A stretch of 64,000 nucleotides of DNA, taken from Macrotis lagotis. Lineage: Eukaryota > Chordata > Mammalia > Peramelemorphia > Peramelidae. The stretch covers positions 144,203,982 through 144,267,981 of the forward strand of contig NC_133658.1 in the NCBI RefSeq assembly GCF_037893015.1, read 5' to 3'. The position numbers and the translations under genes are program-made. Under the pieces are notes generated by a model, which was not told the origin of the DNA, did no database searches, and saw only the letters and a list, made by a program, of their open reading frames with translations. Numbering within the stretch: position 1 is the stretch's first letter; every line of letters begins with the position of its first letter. Shown piece after piece: positions 31,320 to 42,130 of the stretch.

Positions 31320-31649
31320 CTTTTTTGGCTTTTTTTCCCTGGCTACATCTCTTTGCTGAGAGAAATGATTTTTTTCTCTCATATTAATAATTCATTATTG
31401 GGGAGATCCAGGATTTTTTTCTGTTTGTTTCCTCATTCAGAAATCGACCCCTTTTAGGTTATTCAGCTGGCATCTCAAGGACATCGCTGATAAGGAAATT
31501 GGATTAATTTTCTCTTCAATTTTGTTCAGAACCTACCGGAGTGGGGAATACTATTATGTTCTACTCAGACCTCCTGACTCTGGAGCTGATGCTCTATATG
31601 CTGTACTACCTACCTGTCATTCTTACTTTTCTCCACGCAGACCAGCCCC
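31320..31649. other. No recognisable feature
   Basis: Unclassified, T-rich at its start. Confidence 0.35.
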
Positions 31650-31955
31650 AGTCTTAGACAATCTAGACAAAAGTTCCTGGGAGTCAGGAGGCTAGAATCC
31701 AAATCTGACCTCAGACACTTGCCATTTACTAGCTCTATGACCTTGGGCAAGTCACTTAACCCTGATTGCCTAAATCCAGGGCCATCTCCAGTTGTCCTGA
31801 TCCACATCTAGCTCCAGAGGAAAAAGTGAGACTGGTGACTTAGCACAGCAACCCCTCACTCAAATCCATTTCACATGCTTGTCATGGCATCACCTCCCTG
31901 AAGTCATGGTCTTCTTCGAGAAAGAAAGACAACCGTCATCATCATCATCAAGTAA
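31650..31955 (+). mobile_element. tRNA-derived SINE with long non-MAR1 body
   Basis: 'gaggctagaatccaaatctg', gacctcagacacttgccatt, 'cttgggcaagtcacttaacc', then body 'gctccagaggaaaaagtgag', 'tcatggcatcacctccctga', ending in (ATC)n. Same family as 34787-35094. Possibly an RTE-mobilised SINE; the name is uncertain. Confidence 0.8.
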
Positions 31956-32284
31956 AAGTGATATAATAAGTCAGTTCTCCACTTTCTCATTCCCCTCCTG
32001 GCCCTTTCTCAAATCTGGTTCTGTATTAGAATAGACCCACCTCTCATTATAACACTCCTTCTTCTTATTGTGTGTTAACCAATCAGAATTAATTGTCATC
32101 TGTCAAGGACACTCATTCTTCCAAGGGCATATGAGTATCAAAAAGTCAGCATAATCTGTCTTTGGTTCATGAAAAGCAGCCAAATGACCAATTCTTTTAT
32201 TAATTATTCACTAGTCATAATTAATAAAATGATTAATTACCCAGAAATGATCTCTTGAACTTTGCATAAGTCACATAGTATTTG

Positions 32285-32625
32285 CACAAGAATTTTTATA
32301 GACCTAGAATGAATCTACTTCCCTTGATCTCTACCTGTTGGAATTCTGCCCATCCATCAAGATCCAGCTCATATTTCTCCCTTCCCATCTTTCTGATCTG
32401 CCACCTTCCAATAGCACTTTCTCTGTACAACTCTCCTACATACAATATCATCATATTCTATTGTATTATATTTATTTATACATAACTCGCTACTTCTACT
32501 AAACTGTGAGCGCCTCATAGTCAGAAACTATAACTTATTCATCATTAAACTCTCCCTAGTCAAGCACAGTGCCTTGAACATAATAGCCACTTATAAATAT
32601 TGTAAACTGAGAAATATTTGGTGAA
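32285..32625 (+). mobile_element. L2 3' end
   Basis: 'catccatcaagatccagctc', 'actaaactgtgagcgcctca', 'tagtcaagcacagtgccttg', 'aacataatagccacttataa'. Confidence 0.75.
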
Positions 32626-32869
32626 TGGAATTCAATAGGTTGCAGGTAAATTAAATTATATTTAAGACACACTAGGGGACCTCATTGTAAAGAGAATCCT
32701 GTGGTGAATCTTTTTGCGAGGTGAAGAATTCTTTAGCAAACAGATAATCAAACCCTAATTGATCTGTTTTTAAAATTTAGATTATCATATGTTATATTTT
32801 CTTCATGATGGTAGTTCAGATTTAAGCCCTACAAAACCCAATTCTTATAACCACATAATAAAACAATCA

Positions 32870-33240
32870 CACAAGACAGATAATTTGACTTGACTGCAAC
32901 CATCTTACAAATGGGAAAAATGAGGACACGGGAGATGAAGTGACTTTCCCAGGGCCACAGAACTAATGGGGGTAGTTGTAGTACCATGGGAAATGCACTG
33001 AATTTTGTTTCAGAAACCCTTGGTTTGAATCCTGACTGCCACCCAATACCTGTATGATCTTGGGTAAGGCACTTCTCTCTGGACTTGATTTTCCTCATAT
33101 CTAAAATGAGATAATAAACTTGAAAGTCCCTTTACACTCTAAATCCTCTGATTCTAAGGGTAATAACCAAGACTCAAATCCATTTCTTTTGACCCCAAGT
33201 CCAATGTTCTTTCCACTACATCATGTTGCCTTGACATTGC
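32870..33240 (-). mobile_element. MIR-type SINE antisense, split by a sense MIR3
   Basis: Outer antisense MIR: gaccatctt-like start at 32900, 'ggagatgaagtgactttccc', resumed at 33165-33240 (gactcaaatccatttctttt, ccactacatcatgttgcc). Inner sense MIR3 at 32968-33160: 'ggtttgaatcctgactgcca', 'gatcttgggtaaggcacttc', 'ctctaaatcctctgattcta'. Confidence 0.65.
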
Positions 33241-33319
33241 CATAGTAGAAGTGAGATTTGACTGATTTTGACTGACTCCAAAGGAGTCAATAAAAAGCAA
33301 TAAAAAGTAGAAGCCACAG

Positions 33320-33485
33320 GGAATTAAACTGCAGTTCAGTCTAAGAAAAAACTTCCTAACAATTAAATAAAACTATCCAAAAATGTAATGAGCTATTGTT
33401 TTTGGAAGTAGTGAGCTCCCTATATCTTAAGGATTTCAAGGGGAAACTGAATGAGCACTTACTTGTCAGGCAGGTCAGGATTTTT
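33320..33485 (+). mobile_element. CR1/L3-type fragment
   Basis: agaaaaaacttcctaacaat, 'gaagtagtgagctccctata', 'aaactgaatgagcacttact', tgtcaggcaggtcagg as in sense CR1 3' regions. Confidence 0.65.
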
Positions 33486-33817
33486 AGATTTCCTTTTTAA
33501 TTGTGAGCTTAACAAACTTCAACAAATGTTAATATACAAAGAACAAAAAAAAAATAGAAAGGTATAGAATCCAGGACCTTCTGTTATGTATATTTTAAAG
33601 AGTACACTAAATTTAACACGATAGTAACAAAACTGTCCTTGCTGTATGTGAATCAGGTCATTGTTGAGATTCCTGTTTTGTTTAGAAGTCCTCCAGACTC
33701 TGAGGTTTTGTAGCAATCTGCTGGTAGCTGTTCTTGACTCTTCTAAAGGGGAGGGGTATTACAGCCTTCTGAATAAAAGGTGCAGGTCAGTACAAGACAT
33801 CTGTCTCTAAGTAAAGT

Positions 33818-34026
33818 TGTTGTTCAGTTGTTTCAGTTTTGTCTGACTCTTTGTGACACCAATTGGGGTTTTCTTGACAAAGATATTAGAATGATTTGCC
33901 ATTTTTTTCTCCAGCTCCTTTTACAAATGAGGCAAACAGGGTTGAGTGACTTGCCCAGGGGCACATAGCCAGTTTTGAAGTCAGATCTTCCTGACTCCAA
34001 GCCTGGCACTCTATCCACTGCATCAC
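33818..34026 (-). mobile_element. MAR1-like SINE with 13-bp TSD
   Basis: tgttgttcagttgtttcagt, 'ggggttttcttgacaaagat', tgacttgcccaggggcacat, ctctatccactgcatcac head. Flanked by ctctaagtaaagt at 33805-33817 and 34027-34039, perfect. Confidence 0.93.
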
Positions 34027-34575
34027 CTCTAAGTAAAGTGATGACAGGCAAAAAGCATGCTGCCCAATCAGGTAGAACATCAAAGTAAAATTGACCAATG
34101 TCCATCATTCATTCTTCATCTCTTAAAGTACCAAAAGTGCCATTACATTACCCCTCATAGTATAAGAGAAATGCTTAGTTCCCCCTCTGGCTCTGCTATG
34201 AGCTTATTAAAATAGAAAACACTATTTTTAAATTTGCAATCAATCAAAAGCATTCTCTATTCTGGTATAACTGCTTTCCATGGATCATAAAAGTCCAAAG
34301 TGGAAGCTTGCTCCAAAAAGAAGTGACCTACATCATAAAGAAGTACAAATTGTAATTAATCTCACATTGTGAAGGTTCAAAGCAGGAACTGGGGAAAATC
34401 AGAATTCACTGTGAACATGGAAGGGACCTCCTACCATCTTGATTTAAATTAGAAGCCAGAGAATGAGAGGATATAAGTGGCTGGTCTCCTGGAGTACAGG
34501 ATCAGAATCCTAAATCTTAAGATAAGTGGTCCAATTCCCTTATTTTACAGATGAAGAAATTGAAGTCTAATAGGA

Positions 34576-34680
34576 GTGTCAGTGATAACAAATTTAAGCA
34601 AAAACATCTTTATGGGCCTCATGTTGAACCAGAAAACCACAAATTGACATTATCTGAATTGTGTTGTACTTTTATTTATG
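34576..34680. other. Fragment of unnamed interspersed repeat
   Basis: 'gggcctcatgttgaaccagaaa', accacaaattgacattatct looks like an old DNA-transposon-type repeat end common in marsupials; family not identified. Confidence 0.35.
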
Positions 34681-35520
34681 TGTGAACTGATCTGATCCAG
34701 CCATTCTGGGGACACAATTTGGAACTATGTGCAAAGGACTGTAAAATTATTCAAACCTTTAACCCAGTAATTATTAACTATTATTAGGAGGACAGCTAAG
34801 TGACATTGTGAATAGAGTACCAAGAGACTCTGAGTTCAAATCCAGCCTCAGACACTTAACACTTACTACATATGGACACTTAAGTTACTTGACCCTGATT
34901 GCCTCATATCCGGGGCCATCTCTAGGTGTCCTGATCGATATCTGTCCACTGGACAGATTGGCTCCAGAGGAAAAAGTAAGACTGGTGGCTTAGCATAGCA
35001 CCCCCCCAACTCAAATCCAATTCATGTGTTTGTCATGGCATCACCTCCCTGATGTTGTAGTTTGCTTTGAGAACAAAGAACAAACAGCAACAACAACCAT
35101 TACTAGATCTGTATCTCAAGGAAGTCAAAGAAAAATGAAAAGGACCTATTTAAACAAAAATATTTATAGCAGTTCTTTTTGAAATGACTAAGAACTGGAA
35201 ATTGAAGAAATGCCCATCAACTGGAGAATGGTTGAACAAATTATAGTAGATGTGATGGAATAAGTAATTGTGTTATAAGTAATGCTGAGTAGGACAGTTT
35301 CAGAACAAGCTTAAAAGTTTTGTTTGAGTTGATGCAAAATTAAATGATCAGAACCAAGAAAATGATGTATATTATTAACGGCAATATTATAAAAGTGAAA
35401 GAGTACTGATCAATAAGTGATCTACCACAACTCCAAAGGACTCATGATGAAAAATTTTATCTATTTCAAGTTAGAAAACTGATGAACCCAGAGGGCAGAG
35501 GGCAGATTCAAACATACATA
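34681..35520 (+). mobile_element. L1 ORF2 3' end and 3' UTR, 5' truncated
   Basis: ctgatccagccattctgggg encodes the LIQPFW block of the ORF2 C-terminal region. After a SINE it continues with 'tagatctgtatctcaaggaag', 'aaaatatttatagcagttct', 'tgcccatcaactggagaatg', 'tgagttgatgcaaaattaaa', 'ccaaaggactcatgatgaaa'. Ends in CA/TA microsatellite near 35520. Confidence 0.85.
34787..35094 (+). mobile_element. tRNA-derived SINE with long body, nested in L1
   Basis: 'gaggacagctaagtgacatt' head, 'gagttcaaatccagcctcag', 'tgattgcctcatatccgggg', 'ggctccagaggaaaaagtaa', 'gtcatggcatcacctccctg', and a caacaacaac tail. Flanked by aactattatta (34776-34786) and aaccattacta (35095-35105), 9 of 11. Confidence 0.88.
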
Positions 35521-35589
35521 CACACAGATACATATACATATTTCATATACAATGCATCTCTCTCTACATATATATATATATTTTTTTCT

Positions 35590-35629
<40 letters not shown>

Positions 35630-35630
35630 T
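35510..35630. repeat. Compound (CATA)n / (TA)n / (CA)n microsatellite
   Basis: acatacat and atatatat units, then a CA run at about 35597-35622 and another TA run. Confidence 0.9.
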
Positions 35631-35757
35631 TCAAAAAGAAAAAAAGACAAGTATATATCTGGGAGAAAACACGCTAAAACTGTTTTGTGTAAATCAGTCT
35701 AAAAATGAAGAATTTTGTAGGAATATGACAGCTCCCTTTAAGAATTTTGAAAGTTAG

Positions 35758-35895
35758 GGGCGGCTAGGTGGTGTAGTGGATAAAGCGCTGGTCTTGGAGT
35801 CAGGAGTCCAGTCTCAGACACTTAATAATTACCTAGCTGTGTGGCCTTGGGCAAACCACTTAACCCCATTTGCCTTGCAAAAACCTAAAAAAAAA
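35758..35895 (+). mobile_element. tRNA-derived SINE (WSINE1-like), B box deleted
   Basis: 'cggctaggtggtgtagtgga' head and 'agcgctggtcttggagtcag' are intact. The usual acctgggttcaaatccga is missing between 35804 and 35813. Then cacttaataattacctagct and 'cccatttgccttgcaaaaac' follow. Short TSD ttgaaagt (35747-35754 and 35896-35903). Confidence 0.9.
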
Positions 35896-35984
35896 TTGAA
35901 AGTAAGCATTTGAAAGAGGGAATAAACTCATTTGGAGTCACCTCAGAAAAAAGAGGAAGGAACAGAACCAGGAGTTTCAGAGGG

Positions 35985-36160
35985 ATAAGTGCATACTTGA
36001 TGTAAAGAAACTTCATAAAAATTAGAGTAGCCCCTATGTAGAATGGGCTACCTCCATCACTGGAGATCTGACAGTGGAAGCCGGATGACTACTTGTCAGG
36101 AATATCATCATGGGGATTCCTAATTAGATATAGGTTAACCCTAAAAGGAGGTATGAGGTC
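35985..36160 (+). mobile_element. CR1/L3-type 3' fragment
   Basis: 'gtagaatgggctacctccat', cactggagatctgacagtgg, 'actacttgtcaggaatatc', 'ggggattcctaattagatat'. Confidence 0.65.
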
Positions 36161-36899
36161 ATCAGGTATCACACATTGCACATATCTTCAGATACGTATC
36201 AATCAAGTGTGCTGATCTATTTTTTTCCTCTCCAAAAAATACTATTTGATGAAAGGGATGGGAAGGAGTAGATCTCTTGGGATACTTGGTGATGTTAGAA
36301 ACAGAAAATATCAATAAAAACTTACTTAAAAATAAAAAAGCTTCTGAGGACCCTTCCTCCGCTAGGATGTTATGAACCACTTTGTTCCCTATAATTAAAC
36401 CCTTGTGTTCTTTGAGGAGGTTTAGGCCCTTCTTGCCATCAGATCCATCACAGTGTCAATGGTCAACTTAGTGACTTGACAGCAATCTTAGGCAGTGGAA
36501 AGAGCAATTCATTTCACATCAGGAGATCTGAGTTCTAATGTGATGTATCACTGTGGACTGAATGGAAGTTCTGTTCTAGAATGCACAAAGGTGTTTAGAA
36601 ATCTGACTTTTTCTCTTAGAATATCTGAAATCAAACCAAATAAAGGGGCAAGAAAGGCCAAAGATGTGGTATTCTTCTTCCTTAGTCCTCTCTATTCTTC
36701 CAGATTACCCTACAGGTTAGTTTTAATCCAACTCAAACTTCAGGACAGAGATCCCACTCCCATGCAATCAGGCCAGGGTGCTGGGGGAGGTCTTAGAGTA
36801 TAGCTCCACTGGAGAATCTGGGAGACAACTCTTTACTGACACCTTCCTAGCCCTTAGATTAGTTCTGGAATTGACCCAGCTTCCTAAGTGATTCAGCAT
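36161..36899. other. Mostly unclassified
   Basis: A short MIR-type head lies at 36490-36560 (gcagtggaaagagcaattca, 'gagatctgagttctaatgtg'). Otherwise nothing recognised. Confidence 0.35.
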
Positions 36900-37115
36900 C
36901 ATTCCAAGAGACTGAAAAATCTGTCAAATTTTCTCTGTATTTTTTTCTTTCTCTCTCTCTCCCTTTCTATCTTACATCATTTAATATAAAGACTTGTCAC
37001 ATCCTACCTCCTGCACCCCCATTAGACAGTATGCTTCTAGACATCAGAACTGTGTATCCCTCTCACCTAGCATAGGGACCAATATAATAAACATTTGTTG
37101 CATTGAAAAGAATAT
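36900..37115 (+). mobile_element. L2 3' end
   Basis: 'ttagacagtatgcttctaga', 'atccctctcacctagcatag', 'ataataaacatttgttgcat' give the L2 3' order. Confidence 0.65.
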
Positions 37116-37194
37116 GAAGCATTATGGTATTGCAGCAAATTTACAGGGCAGATACCCTCCCAAACTGTTCCTGCACTGCAGGGGAGCCCTAGAA

Positions 37195-37196
<2 letters not shown>

Positions 37197-37232
<36 letters not shown>
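37197..37232. repeat. (GT)n microsatellite
   Basis: 18 GT units without interruption. Confidence 0.97.
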
Positions 37233-37233
<1 letters not shown>

Positions 37234-37458
37234 TGCAAAGTGGGAGCAGTCCTTCTTTGCTGTGGCTCTGCTGACTGTGCAATTAAGGAAAAGAAATCTT
37301 GCCCAGAATGTAACTGCATTCCCTCACCATCTTTTTGCTAAGCAGGTCTTCTCCACCTGTACCCAAGATGATGCATGGCTAAACTGCAGCCTAATGGATT
37401 CAGGTCAGATTAGAGCTATGACTAGGATAGGATAGCATGAGCTCTTCCTCAGGTACCA

Positions 37459-37525
37459 GATATATACATACATACATATATATGTATATATATAAGTATA
37501 TATATGTGTGTGTATGTATGTATAC
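37459..37525. repeat. (TATATG)/(TATG) microsatellite
   Basis: tata, cata and tgta units in an imperfect array. Confidence 0.9.
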
Positions 37526-37534
37526 TATGCCACC

Positions 37535-37795
37535 TGAATCAATTAGGTGGCATGGTGGTTAGAGCTCTGGTCTTGGAGTCAGGAAAATGAGTGTAAATCC
37601 TGCTTTGGACACTTACTAGCTGGGTAACCCTGAGCATGTCACTTAACTTCTGTACACCTCAGTTTCCTCATCTGTAAAGTGGAACCAGCAGTATTTATTA
37701 CATGAGATTGTTGTGAGGGCAAAATAAAATAACATATAAAATGCTTTTCAAACTTTGCAGTGCTATATAAATTCTAGTTATTATTGTTATCAGGA
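37535..37795 (+). mobile_element. Ther1/MIR SINE, full length
   Basis: 'aattaggtggcatggtggtt' head, 'gtgtaaatcctgctttggac', 'cctcagtttcctcatctgta', 'gattgttgtgagggcaaaat', 'gctatataaattctagttat' tail. Confidence 0.9.
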
Positions 37796-38215
37796 GGGAG
37801 TAAAGTTTCCTTCCTACTGCCTTGTACCTCATGGTACTTAAATGTCTCATGTCCCTGAGGGTGTTGGGGGAAAAGGCGATCCTGGGAGAGGGAATGGTCA
37901 CTCAATACCAAAGTTAATGGGGATAGGCCACCCTTCCTCTCCCAAGATTAAGTGGGAAGAGAGGAAATGTTTCTTCCAAGTTCATGTGTTTTTGTTCTGT
38001 CTCCTAAACTCTTTTCTCCAGTTATCTGTCCCCATACTTTCATTCCTGTTTAGTTCACCACAATTCATCCTAAGTCCCCTTCTTCCTTCATAATCTCTTT
38101 CAACAGAGCCTGCTCTCTTAGGAACAAACTCCTCTTCAATTTTCCCCCATATATTCCTTCCCTTTTCTGATGCTCATTGAAATTCATTTCATACAAAAGA
38201 AAGATACCATGTCCT

Positions 38216-38219
<4 letters not shown>
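37796..38219. other. No recognisable feature
   Basis: Unclassified sequence, C/T-rich towards its end. Confidence 0.35.

Positions 38220-38266
<47 letters not shown>
38220..38266. repeat. (CA)n microsatellite
   Basis: 23 CA units without interruption. Confidence 0.97.
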
Positions 38267-38267
<1 letters not shown>

Positions 38268-38334
38268 CCAGCAGGAGGATGGCATTATACTCCCTTCTCC
38301 CCTTCTCCCCATTACCATTACCATTCAAAGAATA

Positions 38335-38439
38335 AAATATTGATTTTTTCCCAAAAAAGAGAGAATTCTGTAATGAAAGAGATGCAAGGTCATAAGTGCA
38401 TACAGATAGATGGCTTTTTACTTGGAAGCAGATCTAACA
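38335..38439 (+). repeat. Direct repeat, copy A
   Basis: About 105 bp that recurs at 40048-40154 with few differences. Shared blocks include gagagaattctg, gatgcaaggtcataagtgca and 'acttggaagcagatctaaca'. Family unknown. Confidence 0.85.
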
Positions 38440-38859
38440 GAGCTATCCCTCCAAGTTCAAATTTTTGATGGTTCATCTATGGATCTCCCTCCTCAATAAG
38501 TTCATTATCTGGCTCATTGTCTTCTGTCCCTCAGAATACCTTGATTTTCCATTTCTTCAGACTCCATGGCCTGTCTCCATGGCCTGTCTCCAGTCTATTT
38601 CCATCATTTCCTAGAGTGATCATCTCATAACCTCAATTCCTTCTTCAATTGAATTTGCCTCATGTGCCATAATTCCTATTTGTGGTTCTGCTTATGAGAA
38701 ATATTTTTCTGACAAGGAAAATCTTTGAATACTGAAGAAGAATAAATAATCTTCCCAGGATGTATCTACCTGACTGAAATGTTCAAAGGCATGCTCCTTC
38801 ATGTCATGAGAGGAGTAGAATGAGAGGAATAGAACTGGAGAAGGGGTTCTTAACCTTTG
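38440..38859. other. Mostly unclassified
   Basis: Contains a small tandem duplication at 38567-38595 (ctccatggcctgt twice). Nothing else recognised. Confidence 0.4.
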
Positions 38860-38960
38860 GCAGTCTGGTGAAGCTTATGAATTCCTTTCTCAGAATATTG
38901 TTTTAAAATGAAATACATAAGTTTGCCAAACATAGTTACAAAGCATATTTTAAAAAAATA
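38860..38960 (+). mobile_element. Interspersed repeat of unnamed family (copy 2 of 3)
   Basis: ggttcttaacctttggcagt, 'ctggtgaagcttatgaattc', 'ctttctcagaatattgtttt': the reverse of the 29410 and 58010 copies. Confidence 0.65.
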
Positions 38961-38969
38961 AATTTAAAG

Positions 38970-39098
38970 AGCTAGCTAGGTGGCACAGTAGAGAGAATAC
39001 TGGCCTTGAAGTGAGAAGGACCTGAGCTCAAATCAGATTTCAGACACTTACTAGTTGTGTGACTCAATTCATTTAACACCAATTGCCTCACCCTAAAT
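38970..39098 (+). mobile_element. tRNA-derived SINE head (MAR1/WSINE-related)
   Basis: 'agctagctaggtggcacagt', 'gagctcaaatcagatttcag', acacttactagttgtgtgac, 'caccaattgcctcaccctaa'. Confidence 0.8.
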
Positions 39099-40047
39099 TT
39101 ATAGGCTCCTATGAAAGCTATTCACATGTTAAGAACCCCCAAATTAGATGATGCCGCCTGTTCCCATCTACAGTGCCAATATCCTAGATCAGAACAATAT
39201 CAATACTGGCAACATGCCAATAACCAGGTTATGACATCAGAAAGCTTCATTTTAAATCTATCAAACATTCTTCTGACAACCAACCCAGTCCTGAGATCCT
39301 GGGCCTTGGGGTTTTCTGAAGCAGATCATAGGCTAGCCTGCTTTGTGAGTCTGATGACTGGCTTAGCCTCTCCTTCATCATCCCAGACTTCTTTCATCCT
39401 GTCCAGTCTGGGCTTGGGACACATCATAGAAGGACACTAACAGGTCGATCTTGACCTACAGCCTGTCATGATGAAGGTGGCCGAAAGACCAGAGCTTAGG
39501 GAGATGACTAAACTGCCCCTTCAGCCGACACTGAGTTGAGAGTCAAAAGATTTAGGTCTTTGTGTTGCCTCTGAAGAACTAGCTGTGTGGTATCAGACAA
39601 GATCTTCCTCTCTTTTTGACCTCAGTTTCTTCAGATGAAAGACATTGAATTAGTCAATAGTCAATCCAACTCTAATAGTTTATGAATCTTAGCTTAAACT
39701 CAAAGCCAAGGGCTGATGGAAAATCTGCAGGTTGACAGCTCCCTGCTGCCCCCTGCTGTTCATCAATTCCTCCATCTTTTTAATACCACCCCCATCCAAC
39801 TCATAGCTCACAAAGCACCTCAGTCTTAGAGAGTTCGTCCTAAGATTTCAGAAAAAGAGAACGGGATGTTGAGAGCAAGTGGAGATTCACTATGATCTAA
39901 AAATGGTGGAGAAATGACCAGATGGTTTGAGTATACTGGCTCTGTCAATTCTCAGAGGCTGCATAAAGAGGAGGGAGCTATCCCTGGGAAAATAGAGTAG
40001 TTGATCCCCAGCAGGGAAACTATTGACATTCCTGGTCACAGTGATCA
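39099..40047. other. Mostly unclassified; one MIR3-like piece
   Basis: 39535-39690 resembles sense MIR3 (gagagtcaaaagatttaggt, 'tttgacctcagtttcttcag'). The 109-codon frame at 39111-39440 shows no known domain. Confidence 0.35.
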
Positions 40048-40154
40048 AAATTTTTATTTTTTCCCCCAAATAAGAGAGAATTCTGAAATGAAAAAGATGC
40101 AAGGTCATAAGTGCATGCAGATAGATGGTTTTTCACTTGGAAGCAGATCTAACA
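40048..40154 (+). repeat. Direct repeat, copy B
   Basis: Second copy of the 38335-38439 sequence, about 1.7 kb downstream in the same orientation. Both copies end at gatctaaca, after which sequences diverge completely. Confidence 0.85.
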
Positions 40155-40639
40155 TCCATCGTGAGCCCTCAAAGGAAGTCAGATGAACTGTGGGATAGCA
40201 AACAGCAGCTACAAGCAACAGCCTCGAGAAGGATGCTGACTACTCTCCTGTTTTGAGGCCTCCTGAACATCAAATAAAGAAAAGAAGAAGACCTCTCCTG
40301 TTGGCTATGAAATCTGATTCATAGAAGGAAAGGGGTGGGGGGGGAGGTGAAGAAAAAAAAGAAACAGATGGGATCTCATCAGAGGAAACCAGTGGAATTC
40401 AGGGCTCTGTTGTTTAAAGATGTCTCTCTATATGTCTCTCTCTGGCCCCTTGTCTTGTGTATATATGTGAGGAAGTCTTATGTCTACAGTCTGTTAGGAG
40501 ATGGTTCCTAAAATCTCAGTCTTAGAGTCGATAACTATGTATTGAAGAATCACTGACAGTTGTGATCCTCACTATTATGACAGGCCAGCTCAAACTAGTT
40601 TTCAAGAGACATTACTAATTTTTCAATGTGAACTTCAGA
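40155..40639. other. No recognisable feature
   Basis: Unclassified, moderate GC. Could be part of an unknown older element bounded by the direct repeats, but I see no LTR hallmarks. Confidence 0.35.
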
Positions 40640-40985
40640 AATTTTTTTTATTTTCATTTTAAATAAACATGTTTACAGGTTAGTCATTTTCAGTATGAGG
40701 AATTGGGATTAAGGGAGAGATAATTTTTATGAAGTGTTCATCAGATTCTGAAGGGTTGCTTTTGTTTTTGTTTTGTTTTGTTTTTCTTCCTCTGGATGGA
40801 GATAACATTGTCCATGGCCAGTCTAATATGGTTGTCCTAGCTCTCGGAACTGCTGAGAGATGCTGTTTCCATCAAGGCTAATCATCTCACAGTGTTGTTG
40901 TTAATATATACTTCCTTCTCTTGCTTGTGCTCCCTTTGCTCAGTATCAGATCCTGTAACTCATTCTATGTTTAGTACTCCCTATA
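40640..40985 (-). mobile_element. L1 3' UTR fragment
   Basis: Antisense marsupial L1: 'tttcttcctctggatggaga', 'ctctcggaactgctgagaga', 'tcaaggctaatcatctcaca', 'tgttgttaatatatacttcc', tgctccctttgctcagtatc. Confidence 0.75.
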
Positions 40986-41504
40986 GATCAGGACTTAACT
41001 TATTGATTTGTTAATTGTCTAGACTTAAAGTTATGAATAAAATGGTAAAAATGCAGATTAAACTTAAAAATATGTTGCATGTTTTAGAAAGCTGGTTTCT
41101 AAGCTTTCTTGGAATGGTGTTCACTGACTGAGGACACCACTGCCTTGACAGCTTTTAAACTCTTCTCCAGGCTCCCAGGAATACCTCATTATTTCTATGA
41201 CATCTTGTCAGAACCATAGCTATATAGGTCCCCAAAAAGAATGGAAGCTGCAGGGGCTTTTTATTAGAGTCAGTGTTACAAGTGATTGATTTATTGTGAT
41301 CACTTCAATAGGGGTGACTTAGACAGACCTCCTCATACACACAATCTCCCTTCCCCCCAACTATTTTACTATCACTGATTTCAATCATCAGACCTTTGTT
41401 CATTTGGGTCTTAAAGCATTTTTAGTCTTTACAAATTCTCCAATTAAATCCAACTATAATGGGGCATTATCACAGCATCATGATGGCCAGGAGCAACGTG
41501 AAAC
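40986..41504. other. No recognisable feature
   Basis: Unclassified AT-rich sequence. Confidence 0.35.
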
Positions 41505-41700
41505 AGAAGATTTGAAAATGGGAAGGATACAAATGTTACCACCACAATTTTACAGATGAGGAAACATTCCAAGGCTAAATGACTTCTTAAGAAAAATCAT
41601 AGTTCTAGAATTAGAAGGGATGTCAAAGGCTATCTAGTCCAACCCTGGTAGAATTCAAACCCAGATCCTCTGACTCAAGAGCCACTTTTTCTTTTTCCAA
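41505..41700 (-). mobile_element. MIR3-like SINE, antisense
   Basis: 'attttacagatgaggaaaca', 'agttctagaattagaaggga', 'tctagtccaaccctggtaga', ttcaaacccagatcctctga. Confidence 0.6.
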
Positions 41701-41963
41701 TGTAAATACTGATGTAGCAACTCATAATCTATAAACACAATTGTCCTATGAAACAGGGGATATAGATACTTGCTATCTCCATCATATGGAAAGGTTGTTT
41801 GGCTGAATTCTAATTTTTAATCCTGAAAGTCAAAATAAATCTATAAGATGGTCATAAACTTGTGAAAACCGGGGAGAGATGCAATCTCTCTCTGCACATT
41901 TAAGGATGTCAAATGATGGTGGTCCATTTTCAGAGGACAGATGACATCACAGCATGATGTCTT

Positions 41964-42114
41964 TTTTTTTAGGTTTTTGCAAGGCAAATGGGGTTAAGTG
42001 GCTTGCCCAAGACCACACAGCTAAGTAATTATTAAGTGTCTGAGGCTGGACCTGAACTCAAGTACTCCTGACTCCAGGGCCGGTGCTCCATCCACTGTGC
42101 CATCTAGCAGCCCC
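41964..42114 (-). mobile_element. tRNA-derived SINE (WSINE1-like) with perfect 16-bp TSD
   Basis: Antisense copy with ggtttttgcaaggcaaatgg, aattattaagtgtctgaggc, gacctgaactc B box, ccatctagcagcccc head. Flanked by cacagcatgatgtctt at 41948-41963 and 42115-42130. Confidence 0.95.
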
Positions 42115-42130
42115 CACAGCATGATGTCTT

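Noticed and set aside
31118..31320. Alu element
   Set aside because: Similarity to Alu is present, but the match continues through the 7SL S domain that Alu lacks, so it is a 7SL retropseudogene.
35758..35895. tRNA gene
   Set aside because: The tRNA-like head belongs to a SINE; no cloverleaf with anticodon stem and acceptor pairing can be drawn, and the B box is missing here. The same applies to the other SINE heads.
37197..37232. CRISPR-like or regulatory tandem array
   Set aside because: This and the other tandem arrays are simple microsatellites without spacers.
39111..39440. 109-codon plus-strand frame
   Set aside because: No recognisable domain, no splice or promoter context, and a length expected by chance.
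38335..40154. Endogenous retrovirus with LTRs
   Set aside because: The direct repeats are only about 105 bp and I see no TG...CA ends, primer-binding site, polypurine tract or gag/pol coding traces between them.
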